A DNA stretch of 64,000 nucleotides from Croceitalea sp947503285 (GTDB lineage Bacteria; Bacteroidota; Bacteroidia; Flavobacteriales; Flavobacteriaceae): positions 682,001 to 746,000 of the forward strand of contig NZ_BTGQ01000002.1 of assembly GCF_036985505.1 (NCBI RefSeq). Direction: 5' to 3'. Below the pieces are notes generated by a model that saw only the letters and a list, made by a program, of their open reading frames with translations, did no database searches and was not told the DNA's origin. The position numbers and the translations under genes are program-made. Positions within the stretch are counted from its first letter, which is position 1; the number at the start of each line of letters is the position of its first letter. Shown here piece by piece: positions 1 to 8,781 of this stretch.

Positions 1-141
1 TAGTCCGGCATTTTCAACTGCCAATGCTTCAAGGTTGTTCTGAATATTCAAGATCCTATTTTGCTTGACAGCAGTATCGCTTTCTTGGGCGTATCCAATA
101 CAAAGTGGTAATAGGAAAAGAAATAGTAGGATTTTCTTCAT
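1..141 (-). CDS. Secretin-like outer-membrane protein (GspD/PilQ type), N-terminal fragment
   Basis: Only the first 47 codons lie in the window; the gene continues past its left edge. The reading begins MKKILLFLFLLPLCIGYAQ, a clear Sec signal peptide, followed by a segment about ENL-EALAVENAGL that resembles the mature N-terminus of secretin-family proteins of Bacteroidota type II-like loci. The assignment rests mainly on position: it follows the pseudopilin, prepilin peptidase and GspE ATPase genes on the same strand with a 4-base gap, the place where the secretin is expected. It would form the outer-membrane pore of the machine. The visible sequence is too short to confirm secretin domains. 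Confidence 0.5.
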   Translation of the reverse strand, partial: MKKILLFLFLLPLCIGYAQESDTAVKQNRILNIQNNLEALAVENAGL

Positions 142-145
142 GGTT

Positions 146-1558
146 CTAGTTGGTTAGTAGGGCATATACTTCATCTATCGAGGTTACACCCTCTTTTATC
201 ATTCGCACTGCATTGTCTTGTAAGGTAATAATTTTATTATCTTTTAAGTAGGTATCTATTTCTAGCGAATTGTTCTTGATCTCTTTGGTCAGCGTGTTTG
301 TTATAGGCAGTATTTCATAAATGGCCTTTCGCCCTTTATAACCGGTATGATGGCATTTTGGACAACCGATCGGAATGAAATGATCGGTCAATTTTTCACT
401 CGTATTAAAATTCTTCGGCAGTAGCTGTTCTGAAATCCGTTCTTGCTTCTTGCAGTTGTCACACAATTTTCTGACCAATCTTTGGGCAACACTAAGATTA
501 AGTGTGCTTGCAATCAAAAAAGGGGGTACCCCCATATCTATCAATCTCGAAATAGTGGACCAAGCAGAATTGGTATGTATGGTAGAAAGTACCAAGTGAC
601 CTGTCAGTGCTGCCCTAATCGCCATATTGGCCGTCTTTACGTCACGTATCTCGCCAACCATAATCACATCGGGATCTTGCCGTAGAAAGGTTCGTAACGA
701 CGTGGCAAAGTCAAGACCAATATTTTCTTTGAGCTGTACTTGATTAACACCTTCCAGTGTGTATTCAATAGGGTCTTCTATAGTCAAAATATTGGTCGTA
801 CTGTTGTTCAACAGTTTGAGTGTGGCATATAATGTCGTCGTTTTACCCGAACCGGTCGGACCAGAAATCAAGACAATACCATTGGGCTTCTTTATGCCCT
901 CTTTATATGCGTTCAACTCAATGGTATCAAACCCCAAACCCTCTAAACTGAGATCTTGCGTATTGCGATTGAGAATACGTAACACAGTTTTTTCACCATA
1001 TAAGGTTGGTAACGTTGACACCCTGATATCAAAATCGTCACCCATCGACTTTAGGCTTATGCGGCCATCTTGTGGCAATCGTTTTTCAGCAATATCCAAA
1101 TTTGCCTTAATTTTAATTTTATTGATGATTATCGGATATTCTTTTCTGTCTATAACAAACTGTTCGACCAGTTTACCATCTAAACGAAACCGCACACGAC
1201 ATTCGTTCTCATAAGGTTCAAAATGGATATCGCTACTTCCGATTTCCTTCGCATTGATCAATATCTTATCCAAAAAATCCGCAGAGAAACTTAAGGCCTC
1301 TTTATCCTGTTTCGCGGCAATACGATAGTTGGCGGTTAAAAAGTTTTGTAACTCCTCGGCACCCACTTTTTCTAAACATAGGTCATATCCCATGATAATT
1401 TTCAACTCGCCCAATAAGGCTTCGGGGGTATGGGTGTCCGTTAAAAACAATAGCGTACCATCATTCATTTGTTTTGGTACGATACGATAGTGAAAAGCCT
1501 GTTGCGCCGTAATGCGTTGTATAAGGTCTTTAGATATTTTATAAGTGCTTTCCAACAT
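146..1558 (-). CDS. gspE: Type II secretion/type IV pilus assembly ATPase, GspE/PilB family
   Basis: Cytoplasmic hexameric ATPase that powers pseudopilus extension. At 470 residues it is near the normal GspE length but has a short N1 domain. Visible motifs: Walker A GPTGSGKTT (233-241), Asp box TIEDPIEY (259-266), Walker B DVIMVGEIRD (297-306) and His box HLVLSTIHT (321-329). A zinc-binding CxxC pair is also present (C366/C369 and C399/C402), as in GspE and PilB. The start codon overlaps the stop of the prepilin peptidase gene, so the two are translationally coupled. The family call is firm. Whether the apparatus works as a secretion system or a pilus cannot be told from this protein. Confidence 0.95.
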   Translation of the reverse strand: MLESTYKISKDLIQRITAQQAFHYRIVPKQMNDGTLLFLTDTHTPEALLGELKIIMGYDLCLEKVGAEELQNFLTANYRIAAKQDKEALSFSADFLDKILINAKEIGSSDIHFEPYENECRVRFRLDGKLVEQFVIDRKEYPIIINKIKIKANLDIAEKRLPQDGRISLKSMGDDFDIRVSTLPTLYGEKTVLRILNRNTQDLSLEGLGFDTIELNAYKEGIKKPNGIVLISGPTGSGKTTTLYATLKLLNNSTTNILTIEDPIEYTLEGVNQVQLKENIGLDFATSLRTFLRQDPDVIMVGEIRDVKTANMAIRAALTGHLVLSTIHTNSAWSTISRLIDMGVPPFLIASTLNLSVAQRLVRKLCDNCKKQERISEQLLPKNFNTSEKLTDHFIPIGCPKCHHTGYKGRKAIYEILPITNTLTKEIKNNSLEIDTYLKDNKIITLQDNAVRMIKEGVTSIDEVYALLTN

Positions 1559-2046
1559 TAAAAAGTATAAAGTGAAGGCGTTTTAATGAATACACTCAAC
1601 CCCAATACGGTCAATACGAATAGGCTCATTAATCCTGCCAAGGGAACCGTCGCTACTTTACCGTATTTTTTCATAAAGGGATAGACCACTAAAGAGAACA
1701 ACAACGAATTTGCAAACAAGACAACGAACGTCACCGTAGGGAAACCCATTGCGAAGGCATAAAAAAACAACAGGTCCCCCAAGCCAAAACTATGGTTCAA
1801 AAAAGGTTTTTGAATCCAAAGCTTATGAATCAAGAACAACAAGAGGACAATGCCCGTGACCAATAACATATTGAGCAAGATGAAATAGCCGAAAATCAGA
1901 CTCTCATCCACATTCAAATAGTGGACAATGGCCAACGAAAATGCCAATAAAGGGAATAAGAACCAGAGTACCTCACGTTCTTTCAAATCTTGATAAAAGA
2001 TACATACGAGCACCCCACAGGCAACTACTTTCAATAGGGAGCCCAT
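1558..2046 (-). CDS. Prepilin peptidase (A24 family, short form)
   Basis: Polytopic inner-membrane aspartyl protease that removes the leader of type IV pilin-like precursors. The two expected catalytic aspartates are visible: D20 in YQDLKEREV and D91 in FGLGD (the GxGD motif). At 162 residues it lacks the N-terminal methyltransferase domain of PilD/GspO and corresponds to the short A24 form. About five hydrophobic segments are present. It sits between the major pseudopilin and GspE genes and overlaps both at their start/stop codons. Its substrates are presumably the pseudopilin at 2046-2468 and those encoded at 24192-26250. Confidence 0.88.
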   Translation of the reverse strand: MGSLLKVVACGVLVCIFYQDLKEREVLWFLFPLLAFSLAIVHYLNVDESLIFGYFILLNMLLVTGIVLLLFLIHKLWIQKPFLNHSFGLGDLLFFYAFAMGFPTVTFVVLFANSLLFSLVVYPFMKKYGKVATVPLAGLMSLFVLTVLGLSVFIKTPSLYTF

Positions 2047-2468
2047 TAGTCTTTTGTGATTTGCTTTGGATTGCCATTCTCATCGATTTCCCATACGTTC
2101 AGCACCCCATCGCCATCAAAATCGGTGATGGCTTCGGCCCTTGCCTTGAAAGTGGCATTGTCGGCACTCAGTATTTGATACACATAATTGGCGGTACCGT
2201 TCTCCTTTACCGTTTTCGGGGCCTCAAAATCAAGTTCATTGATATCGTTGGTGTATTTGCTGTACATGTACCGATGCGTGGTCTGGGCATTATAAATGGC
2301 CTTTAGCTGCACTTGGGCCTCAACACTTTTTGCCTTGGCAATCAAGGGCATCAGATTTGGCAGTGCAAGCAACAATAGAATGCCAATAATAGCAAGCACA
2401 ATCAAAGTCTCTTGAAGGTTGATGGCCTTGACCTTTTTTTGAAAAAATGGGCTGTGTTTTTTCGACAT
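2046..2468 (-). CDS. Major pseudopilin, GspG-like, with Ca-binding-like loop
   Basis: Type IV pilin-like protein. The N-terminus shows a basic leader, a probable cleavage site after A15 and the mature start INLQETLIVLAIIGIL with glutamate at +5 (E20), followed by a hydrophobic helix to about residue 45. The C-terminal part contains DFDGDGVLNVWEID (116-129), an EF-hand-like acidic loop. GspG pseudopilins are known to bind calcium near their C-terminus, so this fits, although it could be an independent loop. It is the first gene of the leftward half-operon, and its stop overlaps the peptidase start. The 435-base gap upstream separates it from the divergent fibre operon. Confidence 0.85.
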   Translation of the reverse strand: MSKKHSPFFQKKVKAINLQETLIVLAIIGILLLLALPNLMPLIAKAKSVEAQVQLKAIYNAQTTHRYMYSKYTNDINELDFEAPKTVKENGTANYVYQILSADNATFKARAEAITDFDGDGVLNVWEIDENGNPKQITKD

Positions 2469-2903
2469 ATCAATTTACATTTTATCAACTAGCACTGGTT
2501 AAGGTATCATTTTTTGAGCTATTGAAAAAATGAAACGCTATTGTATTGCTACTTTCAAAACAAAAAAATCATAAGAGACTTCCGGCCTACCCTATGTGTA
2601 ATTAATTTTTCGTTAAAAAAAAGTTAAATAAGTCTATTTGTAAATCATTTACAACTATTAAAAAAATGTTAATTCCCTGAAAAACAAAATATTCCAATCT
2701 CCCAAAATCATTGTTGTGCAAAAACCATATATTTTCTACGGTTTCCCTACAATAGTGGAGAAAAAGTTTTTCTTACTTTTAAAGAACGACCAATCAAATA
2801 ATCTCTTTCTTAAAAAAATAGTTGCATTAACTTACATTTCAACAAAAGTTTTGATTTTGATGGATTTTTTTTGGTAGGTCTTGACCAACACTAATCCTTC
2901 AGA
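2469..2903. promoter_or_regulatory. Divergent intergenic region between secretion-machine and fibre operons
   Basis: This 435-base AT-rich gap separates the leftward pseudopilin operon from the rightward fibre/RHS operon, so it must hold promoters for both. I see no perfect Bacteroidota -7 box (TAnnTTTG). Near matches with one mismatch are TATATTTT around 2728 and TACTTTTA around 2775, without a convincing -33 TTG. No gene or clear hairpin was found. Confidence 0.4.
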
Positions 2904-4115
2904 ATGAAAACACCTTGTTTATCCCTTTTTCTTACATTTTTAAGTTTTAGTTCGCTTGCTTTCCCACAATCCGTTTATAACGGCTCCAACAAGCATACAT
3001 TCACCACCAATCATGGAAAAATAGAAATAGGCCCTTTTAATACTTCGTGGGGGCATATCTATACCGATAGGCCGAATATCATCTTCAACAAAGATATCTA
3101 CACCACTACCAATGCCTTCTCTTCTTATAACAACGACCTTATATTTAAGACCGAGGGTAATGAACGTATGCGTATCAATGATGACACGGGTAATGTGGGT
3201 ATTGGAACGACGAACCCCACAGAAGAACTTGACATTAATGGCCAAGTGCAGTCAAAAGGGTTCGTTTTGGTCGATGGTACCTTTGGTTCAAATAGTGATT
3301 ATACTTCGCTATATCGTGAAGATATTGCAAATGACAATTCCACGGTTAAGCTAAGGGTAGGTGATGATATTTTGGGCAGTTTTCAAATAGGATACAAGTA
3401 TTGGAGCACTGGTGATTGGATATCCAGATTTTATGTCAACAACAACGGAAATGTGGGTATTGGCACGGAGGCACCTCAAGGCAAACTTCACATTTCGGCG
3501 GGTACATCAGGTGATGCGGTCTTAAGGATTGAAGCAGATACAGACAACAATAATGAGTCTGACAATCCTATAATAGAATTTAGTCAAGATGGAGATGTTG
3601 TTGGAGCTAACGTGGGCTTTTCAGAAAATTTCGGGGAAAACCTGTTCGGTATCGGAACCAAATATCCGAATACGGGTGGGTTACGGTGGGATACTTTTAT
3701 CATCAATACTATAAATGGCAATGTGGGCATTGGCACTAACGCTCCAGATTCAAAACTTGCCGTCAACGGTGATATCCATGCCAAAGAAGTAAAAGTCGAT
3801 TTGATAGGTTGGCCCGATTATGTCTTCAAAAAAGATTATGACCTGCCCGCACTTGAGGAAGTCGAAAAACATATCAAGGAAAAAGGGCATTTGATCAACA
3901 TGCCATCTGCGAAAGAAGTGGAAGAAAATGGTGTTCAACTAGGTGAGATGAACAAATTGCTACTCGAGAAGATTGAAGAGTTGACGCTGTATACCCTGAA
4001 GCAAGAACAAAAGATTCAAGAGCTGGAACAACTAAAAAACAAAACTGCCCTTTTTCAAAACGAACTAGAACAACTTAAAAGGCAAATAACCTTACTAAAC
4101 TCGAACAAGCAATGA
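2904..4115 (+). CDS. Secreted fibre-like protein 1 (GIGT-repeat shaft, conserved C-terminal module)
   Basis: Secreted protein of 403 residues with a signal peptide ending near SLAFPQS. The body carries repeated NGNVGIGT-(N/E)-P turns (about residues 98, 190 and 275), typical of trimeric beta-rich tail-fibre shafts. The C-terminal module of about 110 residues (WPDYVF, KHIKEKGHLINMPSAKEVEE, LGEMNKLLLEKIEELTLY) ends in a coiled coil, predicting a trimer. Bacteroidota genomes encode many proteins with this C-terminus, but the function is not established. No T9SS sorting domain is visible. It is the first of six tandem paralogues and overlaps the next gene by ATGA. Surface adhesin or injector-tip protein are both possible. 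Confidence 0.85.
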   Translation: MKTPCLSLFLTFLSFSSLAFPQSVYNGSNKHTFTTNHGKIEIGPFNTSWGHIYTDRPNIIFNKDIYTTTNAFSSYNNDLIFKTEGNERMRINDDTGNVGIGTTNPTEELDINGQVQSKGFVLVDGTFGSNSDYTSLYREDIANDNSTVKLRVGDDILGSFQIGYKYWSTGDWISRFYVNNNGNVGIGTEAPQGKLHISAGTSGDAVLRIEADTDNNNESDNPIIEFSQDGDVVGANVGFSENFGENLFGIGTKYPNTGGLRWDTFIINTINGNVGIGTNAPDSKLAVNGDIHAKEVKVDLIGWPDYVFKKDYDLPALEEVEKHIKEKGHLINMPSAKEVEENGVQLGEMNKLLLEKIEELTLYTLKQEQKIQELEQLKNKTALFQNELEQLKRQITLLNSNKQ

Positions 4116-5317
4116 AAACTAAATATCGAATCCTTGCCTTATTAGCCACTACTTTTTTCATAAAAAGTCATGGTCAGTGGACCTATCCCAACAGCAATAC
4201 CATTAGCACTACAGATGAGGTGGTAGCTCCCGTTTTTCTTTCCAGCAATGAAATAAGGATTGCCAATTCATTCGTTGCTACAGATCCAAGCATAGGAACC
4301 ATGGATAATTCCCACTATGGTATCAACCTTCATAAAACCAATGGAATTGGATTTGCGTTCAACGGCATTCATCAAATGGTTTTTAAACCCAATGGAGATA
4401 CTGGTATTGGCACAGCTTCCCCACAAAGTCGATTACATGTTTCCACTGCCACATCTGGTGATGCAGTTCTGCTTATAGAAGCGGATACCAACAACAGCAA
4501 TGAATCCAATAATTCTAGGATTCAACTACTTCAAGATGGAGGACTACTTGGAGCATATATAGGGTTTGAAAACACTTGGGGCGGCCCAGAACCTGATAAT
4601 ATCTTTAGAATAGGCACGCGTAGAAACGGTATTGATTTTTACAACAACCTTACGATAAATACCGCTACGAATTATGTCGGTGTAGGAACTGCGACTCCTA
4701 CCTCTAAATTACATATCTCAACGGAGACCTCTGGTGATGCCATTTTACGAATTGAGGCTGATACCGATAATAATAATGAAAATGACAACCCAGGAATACA
4801 CTTTGTTCAAGACGGGGCATTGGTTACCTATTTTGTTGAGGTCGAGGGGCAAGCCAATACCAAGTCAACAGGTACCACGGCAAATGCATTGATCATCGGT
4901 TCAGAATCATCAAATCGCGATATCCAGCTAATTAATGGCGACCAAGTTCAAATGACCGTGAAGAACTCTGGTGTTGGTATAGGTACTATAGACCCTGACG
5001 GCTATAAACTTGCCGTAAAAGGAAAAATTCGTGCTGAAGAAATAAAAGTGGAAACCGGTTGGGCAGATTATGTTTTTAAAGAAGATTACGATTTACCCAC
5101 CCTCGATGAAGTCGAAAAACACATCAAAGAAAAAGGGCATCTCATCAACATACCCTCAGCCAAAGAAGTCGAAGAAAATGGTGTACAATTGGGGGAGATG
5201 AACAAGTTGTTACTAGAGAAGATTGAAGAATTGACTTTATACGTTATTGAGCTGAAAAAAGAAAATGAAGCCCAAAATATTATTATAGAAAAACTTTTAA
5301 ATAATACTCAAAAATGA
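4112..5317 (+). CDS. Secreted fibre-like protein 2
   Basis: Paralogue of the preceding gene, 401 residues, with a signal peptide ending at about KSHGQ. It has two successive LHVSTATSGDAVL / LHISTETSGDAIL units, each introduced by a GIGTASP or GVGTATP turn; these also match the HISAGTSGDAVL unit of fibre 1, so the shaft is built from duplicable blocks. The C-terminal module runs from about residue 310 (GWADYVFKEDYDLPTLDEV) and ends in a coiled coil. Both its start and stop overlap neighbours by ATGA, which predicts coupled translation. It is probably exported through Sec and displayed outside the cell. The receptor or partner is unknown. Confidence 0.83.
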   Translation: MKTKYRILALLATTFFIKSHGQWTYPNSNTISTTDEVVAPVFLSSNEIRIANSFVATDPSIGTMDNSHYGINLHKTNGIGFAFNGIHQMVFKPNGDTGIGTASPQSRLHVSTATSGDAVLLIEADTNNSNESNNSRIQLLQDGGLLGAYIGFENTWGGPEPDNIFRIGTRRNGIDFYNNLTINTATNYVGVGTATPTSKLHISTETSGDAILRIEADTDNNNENDNPGIHFVQDGALVTYFVEVEGQANTKSTGTTANALIIGSESSNRDIQLINGDQVQMTVKNSGVGIGTIDPDGYKLAVKGKIRAEEIKVETGWADYVFKEDYDLPTLDEVEKHIKEKGHLINIPSAKEVEENGVQLGEMNKLLLEKIEELTLYVIELKKENEAQNIIIEKLLNNTQK

Positions 5318-6285
5318 AAAAGCTGGTCTCATGCATTCTAATGATTGCTTCAGCCTTGGCGTTAGGCCAAAATCAATATGCAGAAACACTATCTCCAAAC
5401 AATATGGCTTCAGGAGTATATTATCAAACGGGCCCTGGCAGCAACAATACATTGAACTGGTCTTATCCCTACGGCACAAAATTGACCGTTTTAGGTGTTG
5501 AACACCGAAATTTCGAACTACTAGCAACTAGCTATCCCTATGGCCAACTAAAAATAAGACAATGGGACCCAACCAACGATGTGTGGAGTGCTTGGCGAGG
5601 AATACTAACTGAAAATGATGAAGGAAAATTTAGTGCAGAAGAAGAAATTCGAATTGAAGATAAAGGAGAAGCACGGGAAAATTCCTTTCTGAGAATTTCT
5701 AGGGGAAGTGCTGGTAAAGACAGAGCCCTGGTCTCTTATGGCGATGACGGCAACTATAAATGGCATACCGGTTTACTCTATGGTGGGGGGTGGTCGACTC
5801 CTGATTTTCATATTAGTCAAGAAGAACAGTTCAGGGACGGTAACGGTAACTATTTACAAGAACCAGAATTCACGATTAAAAGTAACGGTGATGTAGGTAT
5901 CGGTACAAGAACCCCTGATTCAAAATTGGCAGTCAATGGAAATATACACGCCAAAGAGGTAAAAGTAGATTTAGTTGGCTGGCCCGATTATGTCTTTAAA
6001 GAGGACTATGACCTACCTACTTTAAAAAAAGTCGAACAGCACATCAAAGAAAAAGGCCATCTCATCAATATCCCCTCGGCAAAAGAAGTGGAAGAAAATG
6101 GCGTGCAATTGGGCGAGATGAACAAACTGCTTTTGGAGAAAATAGAGGAGTTGACCCTATATATTCTAAAACAGCAGAAGGAAATCGACAAAACCAAAGA
6201 CATTGAAAAAAGGCTACTAGCAGTCGAAACCCAAAATATTCAATTGTTGAAAAAGCTTATCGCAATAGAAAAATCAAAAGAATAG
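5314..6285 (+). CDS. Secreted fibre-like protein 3 (short shaft)
   Basis: The shortest paralogue (323 residues), with a signal peptide ending at ALALGQ. The N-terminal 100 residues (YQTGPGSNNTLNWSYPYG, then a KIRQWDPTNDVWSAWRGI segment) resemble the pyocin-knob/tail-fibre domains of phage fibres, where a W-x-x-W-R ending is common; this is a similarity by eye. One GIGTRTPDSKLAVNG turn precedes the conserved C-terminal module (GWPDYVFKEDYDLPTLKKV) and coiled coil. It differs from its neighbours almost entirely in the head region, as expected if heads are exchanged on a common anchor. Confidence 0.82.
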   Translation: MKKLVSCILMIASALALGQNQYAETLSPNNMASGVYYQTGPGSNNTLNWSYPYGTKLTVLGVEHRNFELLATSYPYGQLKIRQWDPTNDVWSAWRGILTENDEGKFSAEEEIRIEDKGEARENSFLRISRGSAGKDRALVSYGDDGNYKWHTGLLYGGGWSTPDFHISQEEQFRDGNGNYLQEPEFTIKSNGDVGIGTRTPDSKLAVNGNIHAKEVKVDLVGWPDYVFKEDYDLPTLKKVEQHIKEKGHLINIPSAKEVEENGVQLGEMNKLLLEKIEELTLYILKQQKEIDKTKDIEKRLLAVETQNIQLLKKLIAIEKSKE

Positions 6286-6289
6286 AATA

Positions 6290-7669
6290 ATGAGTTTAAG
6301 AAGATTAGTATTCCTAGTATTGATGGCAACATCACTGTCATGGTCTCAAACACAACCTTTTTATAATACTACGGCTGGTAACGGTAACGGATATAGGCTC
6401 TGGGGAACAAACAATAACTATAAAATACATATGGGCAATACCGCTGAGTACAAGTACGGTCCAGTACAAGACTATAGTATTAAAACTAATATGAGCAGCG
6501 GCACCCCAAATCGAGGATGGACATGGGGGGTTGTAGGTTTAACACCGATAGCGGCCCTCAATACTTCTGGTGAGTTTCAAATTGCAGGTAATCTTTATGC
6601 AATGGATAAGATTGGTTTAGGAACAACCAACCCTCAAAATCCATTGGAAGTAAATACCAATGTATCTACCCATGCATTGTTTAAAGGGTCATTTACGGGA
6701 ATTCAAGGAATTCAGGTAGAAAGGGAAGGAGGCGATAATATTAGACTGGTGGCCAACTATTCAGGATACGGAGGTGGATTGGAGTCTAGTTCTAAACTAC
6801 GCTTTGCCGTAAGTGGCAACAGTATCAATACACCATCTGTAGTGATTGACCAATCAGGTAGAATGGGCGTAGGAAAAACAAACCCACAACATAGAATCGA
6901 TGTTGAAGGCACCATTAATGGAGTATTACGTCATAAAAGCAATTATTTTACACTCTTCCCTTACAATTCAACCTATGATGATGGTTCGCATGCCAAAACA
7001 TTTTATGATGGTAATAGAAAGCAAATTCGATTTTGGAATTCAGATACTAGCACAAATTTCACAAGATTGGAAACAGGTGGGCTTAGCATCGGATCTCCGA
7101 ACCCTGTCAGTTCAACAAACGGTTTTGAAAATAAAATAGAATTTATAAACGGAGGGCATGGCGCCATTGTATTTCATCCAGGGGCAGCTGACGAATTGAT
7201 GTTCGGCATGCATACAAATGGAAATTTTTATTGGGGACGAGGTCGTTCACATGCTCAAAACCCTAGTCAGTATTCTATGTATTTAAATGGTATTAATGGA
7301 GATTTAGGTATTAGAGGAAAATTAACATCAGACGAAGTTAAGGTGAAGATTGGTGGCTGGGCAGATTATGTTTTCAAGGAGAATTATGATTTGCCTACAC
7401 TTGACGAAGTTGAAAAACACATCAAAGAAAAAGGCCATCTCATCAATATCCCCTCAGCAAAAGAAGTCGAAGAAAATGGCGTGCAATTAGGGGCGATGAA
7501 CAAGCTGCTCTTAGAAAAGATTGAAGAGTTGACGCTTTATACGATTCAACAACAAAAAGAATTGGAGTCGCAACGAAAGAACAATCAAAAACTCAATTTG
7601 GAACTGGAGCGGATAAAAAAGACCAACCAAATAATATTAGAAAAACTTGAAACATTAAAAGATGAATGA
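6290..7669 (+). CDS. Secreted fibre-like protein 4
   Basis: Paralogue of 459 residues with a signal peptide ending at SLSWSQ. The mature head (YNTTAGNGNGYRLWG, YKIHMGNTAEYKYG) is shared with fibre 5 but not with fibres 1-3 or 6. GLGTTNP and GVGKTNP turns mark the shaft, and the C-terminal module begins at about residue 355 (GGWADYVFKENYDLPTLDEV). A longer coiled coil follows, ending near the C-terminus. It lies 4 bases after fibre 3 and just before fibre 5. Export by Sec is supported by the sequence; the outer-membrane step is inferred. Confidence 0.83.
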   Translation: MSLRRLVFLVLMATSLSWSQTQPFYNTTAGNGNGYRLWGTNNNYKIHMGNTAEYKYGPVQDYSIKTNMSSGTPNRGWTWGVVGLTPIAALNTSGEFQIAGNLYAMDKIGLGTTNPQNPLEVNTNVSTHALFKGSFTGIQGIQVEREGGDNIRLVANYSGYGGGLESSSKLRFAVSGNSINTPSVVIDQSGRMGVGKTNPQHRIDVEGTINGVLRHKSNYFTLFPYNSTYDDGSHAKTFYDGNRKQIRFWNSDTSTNFTRLETGGLSIGSPNPVSSTNGFENKIEFINGGHGAIVFHPGAADELMFGMHTNGNFYWGRGRSHAQNPSQYSMYLNGINGDLGIRGKLTSDEVKVKIGGWADYVFKENYDLPTLDEVEKHIKEKGHLINIPSAKEVEENGVQLGAMNKLLLEKIEELTLYTIQQQKELESQRKNNQKLNLELERIKKTNQIILEKLETLKDE

Positions 7670-7676
7670 ACAAACC

Positions 7677-8774
7677 ATGAAACAGATTCTTTTCATTTTA
7701 ATGGCTGTCCTGATTACATATTCAGGCTTTTGCCAGACCCAAAATTACTATAATACGACCGCAGGCAATGGTTATGGTTTCAGGTTTTGGAATGGCAGTG
7801 AAAGCTATAAGATACACATGGGCAACACCTCTGAATATAAGTACGGTGGGGTCAATGATTACAGTATAAAGATGAATATGAACGATGATCCCGACAGAGG
7901 ATGGGTTTGGGGAATAAGTGGCCAAACACCGATTGCCTCATTGAATACACAAGGTGATTTTCATTTTCAAGGCGAGCTTTATGCCAATCATGGCTGGCTA
8001 AGGGTAAAGGAGAATCGAGGTATTCTTTTTCAAGACCATGGAGGGGGTTTCTTTATGCAGGACGCTACGTGGATTCGCACTTATGGAAACAAGAGTTTTT
8101 ATCATAACTCCGGAACCATGAGAACGGATGGGGTTTTCGAGGTTGGCCCTAGCGGCAATAGATTTCGGGTCATGCCAGATGGTAAAGTCGGTATTGGCAC
8201 AACAAACCCGAACACAAAACTTACCGTTTCCAATGGTTCATCATCAGGTAGCCACCACTCATTTTCTGATTTAACGATTGAAGATGATGATAACACTATG
8301 GTCAATTTATTAAGTCCTTCAAACAAAGTTGGTTATTATGGTTTTTCGGATGCCGATGACTCGTATGTAGGGGGCATGCATTATGAACACAGTTTTGACA
8401 GTATGATTTTTAGGGTAAACAACCATGCCTATGACATAGTCATTGTAAATAATGGCAATGTGGGCATTGGCACTAACGCTCCAGATTCAAAACTTGCCGT
8501 CAACGGTAACATCCACGCCAAAGAGGTTAAAGTAGATTTAATTGGTTGGCCCGATTATGTCTTCAAAAAAGATTATGACCTGCCCGCACTTGAGGAAGTC
8601 GAAAAGCATATCAAAGAAAAAGGCCACCTGATCAATATCCCCTCAGCTAAAGAGGTCGAAGAAAATGGATTGCAATTGGGTGAGATGAACAAATTGTTGC
8701 TCGAAAAGATTGAGGAGTTGACACTTTACATCATTGAACAAGAAAAAAGAATAAAAATACTAGAGTCTAAATAA
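7677..8774 (+). CDS. Secreted fibre-like protein 5
   Basis: I place the start at MKQILFILMAVLITYSGFCQ because it gives a compact signal peptide; an upstream ATG at 7662 would overlap fibre 4 by 8 bases. The head (YNTTAGNGYGFRFWN, YKIHMGNTSEYKYGG) closely matches fibre 4. The last shaft turn and C-terminal module match fibre 1 in long identical nucleotide blocks (8451-8507 and 8544-8605 against 3714-3770 and 3807-3868). This gene therefore looks like a mosaic of a fibre-4 head and a fibre-1 tail, which points to recombination between paralogues. Confidence 0.82.
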   Translation: MKQILFILMAVLITYSGFCQTQNYYNTTAGNGYGFRFWNGSESYKIHMGNTSEYKYGGVNDYSIKMNMNDDPDRGWVWGISGQTPIASLNTQGDFHFQGELYANHGWLRVKENRGILFQDHGGGFFMQDATWIRTYGNKSFYHNSGTMRTDGVFEVGPSGNRFRVMPDGKVGIGTTNPNTKLTVSNGSSSGSHHSFSDLTIEDDDNTMVNLLSPSNKVGYYGFSDADDSYVGGMHYEHSFDSMIFRVNNHAYDIVIVNNGNVGIGTNAPDSKLAVNGNIHAKEVKVDLIGWPDYVFKKDYDLPALEEVEKHIKEKGHLINIPSAKEVEENGLQLGEMNKLLLEKIEELTLYIIEQEKRIKILESK

Positions 8775-8781
8775 CATACTT

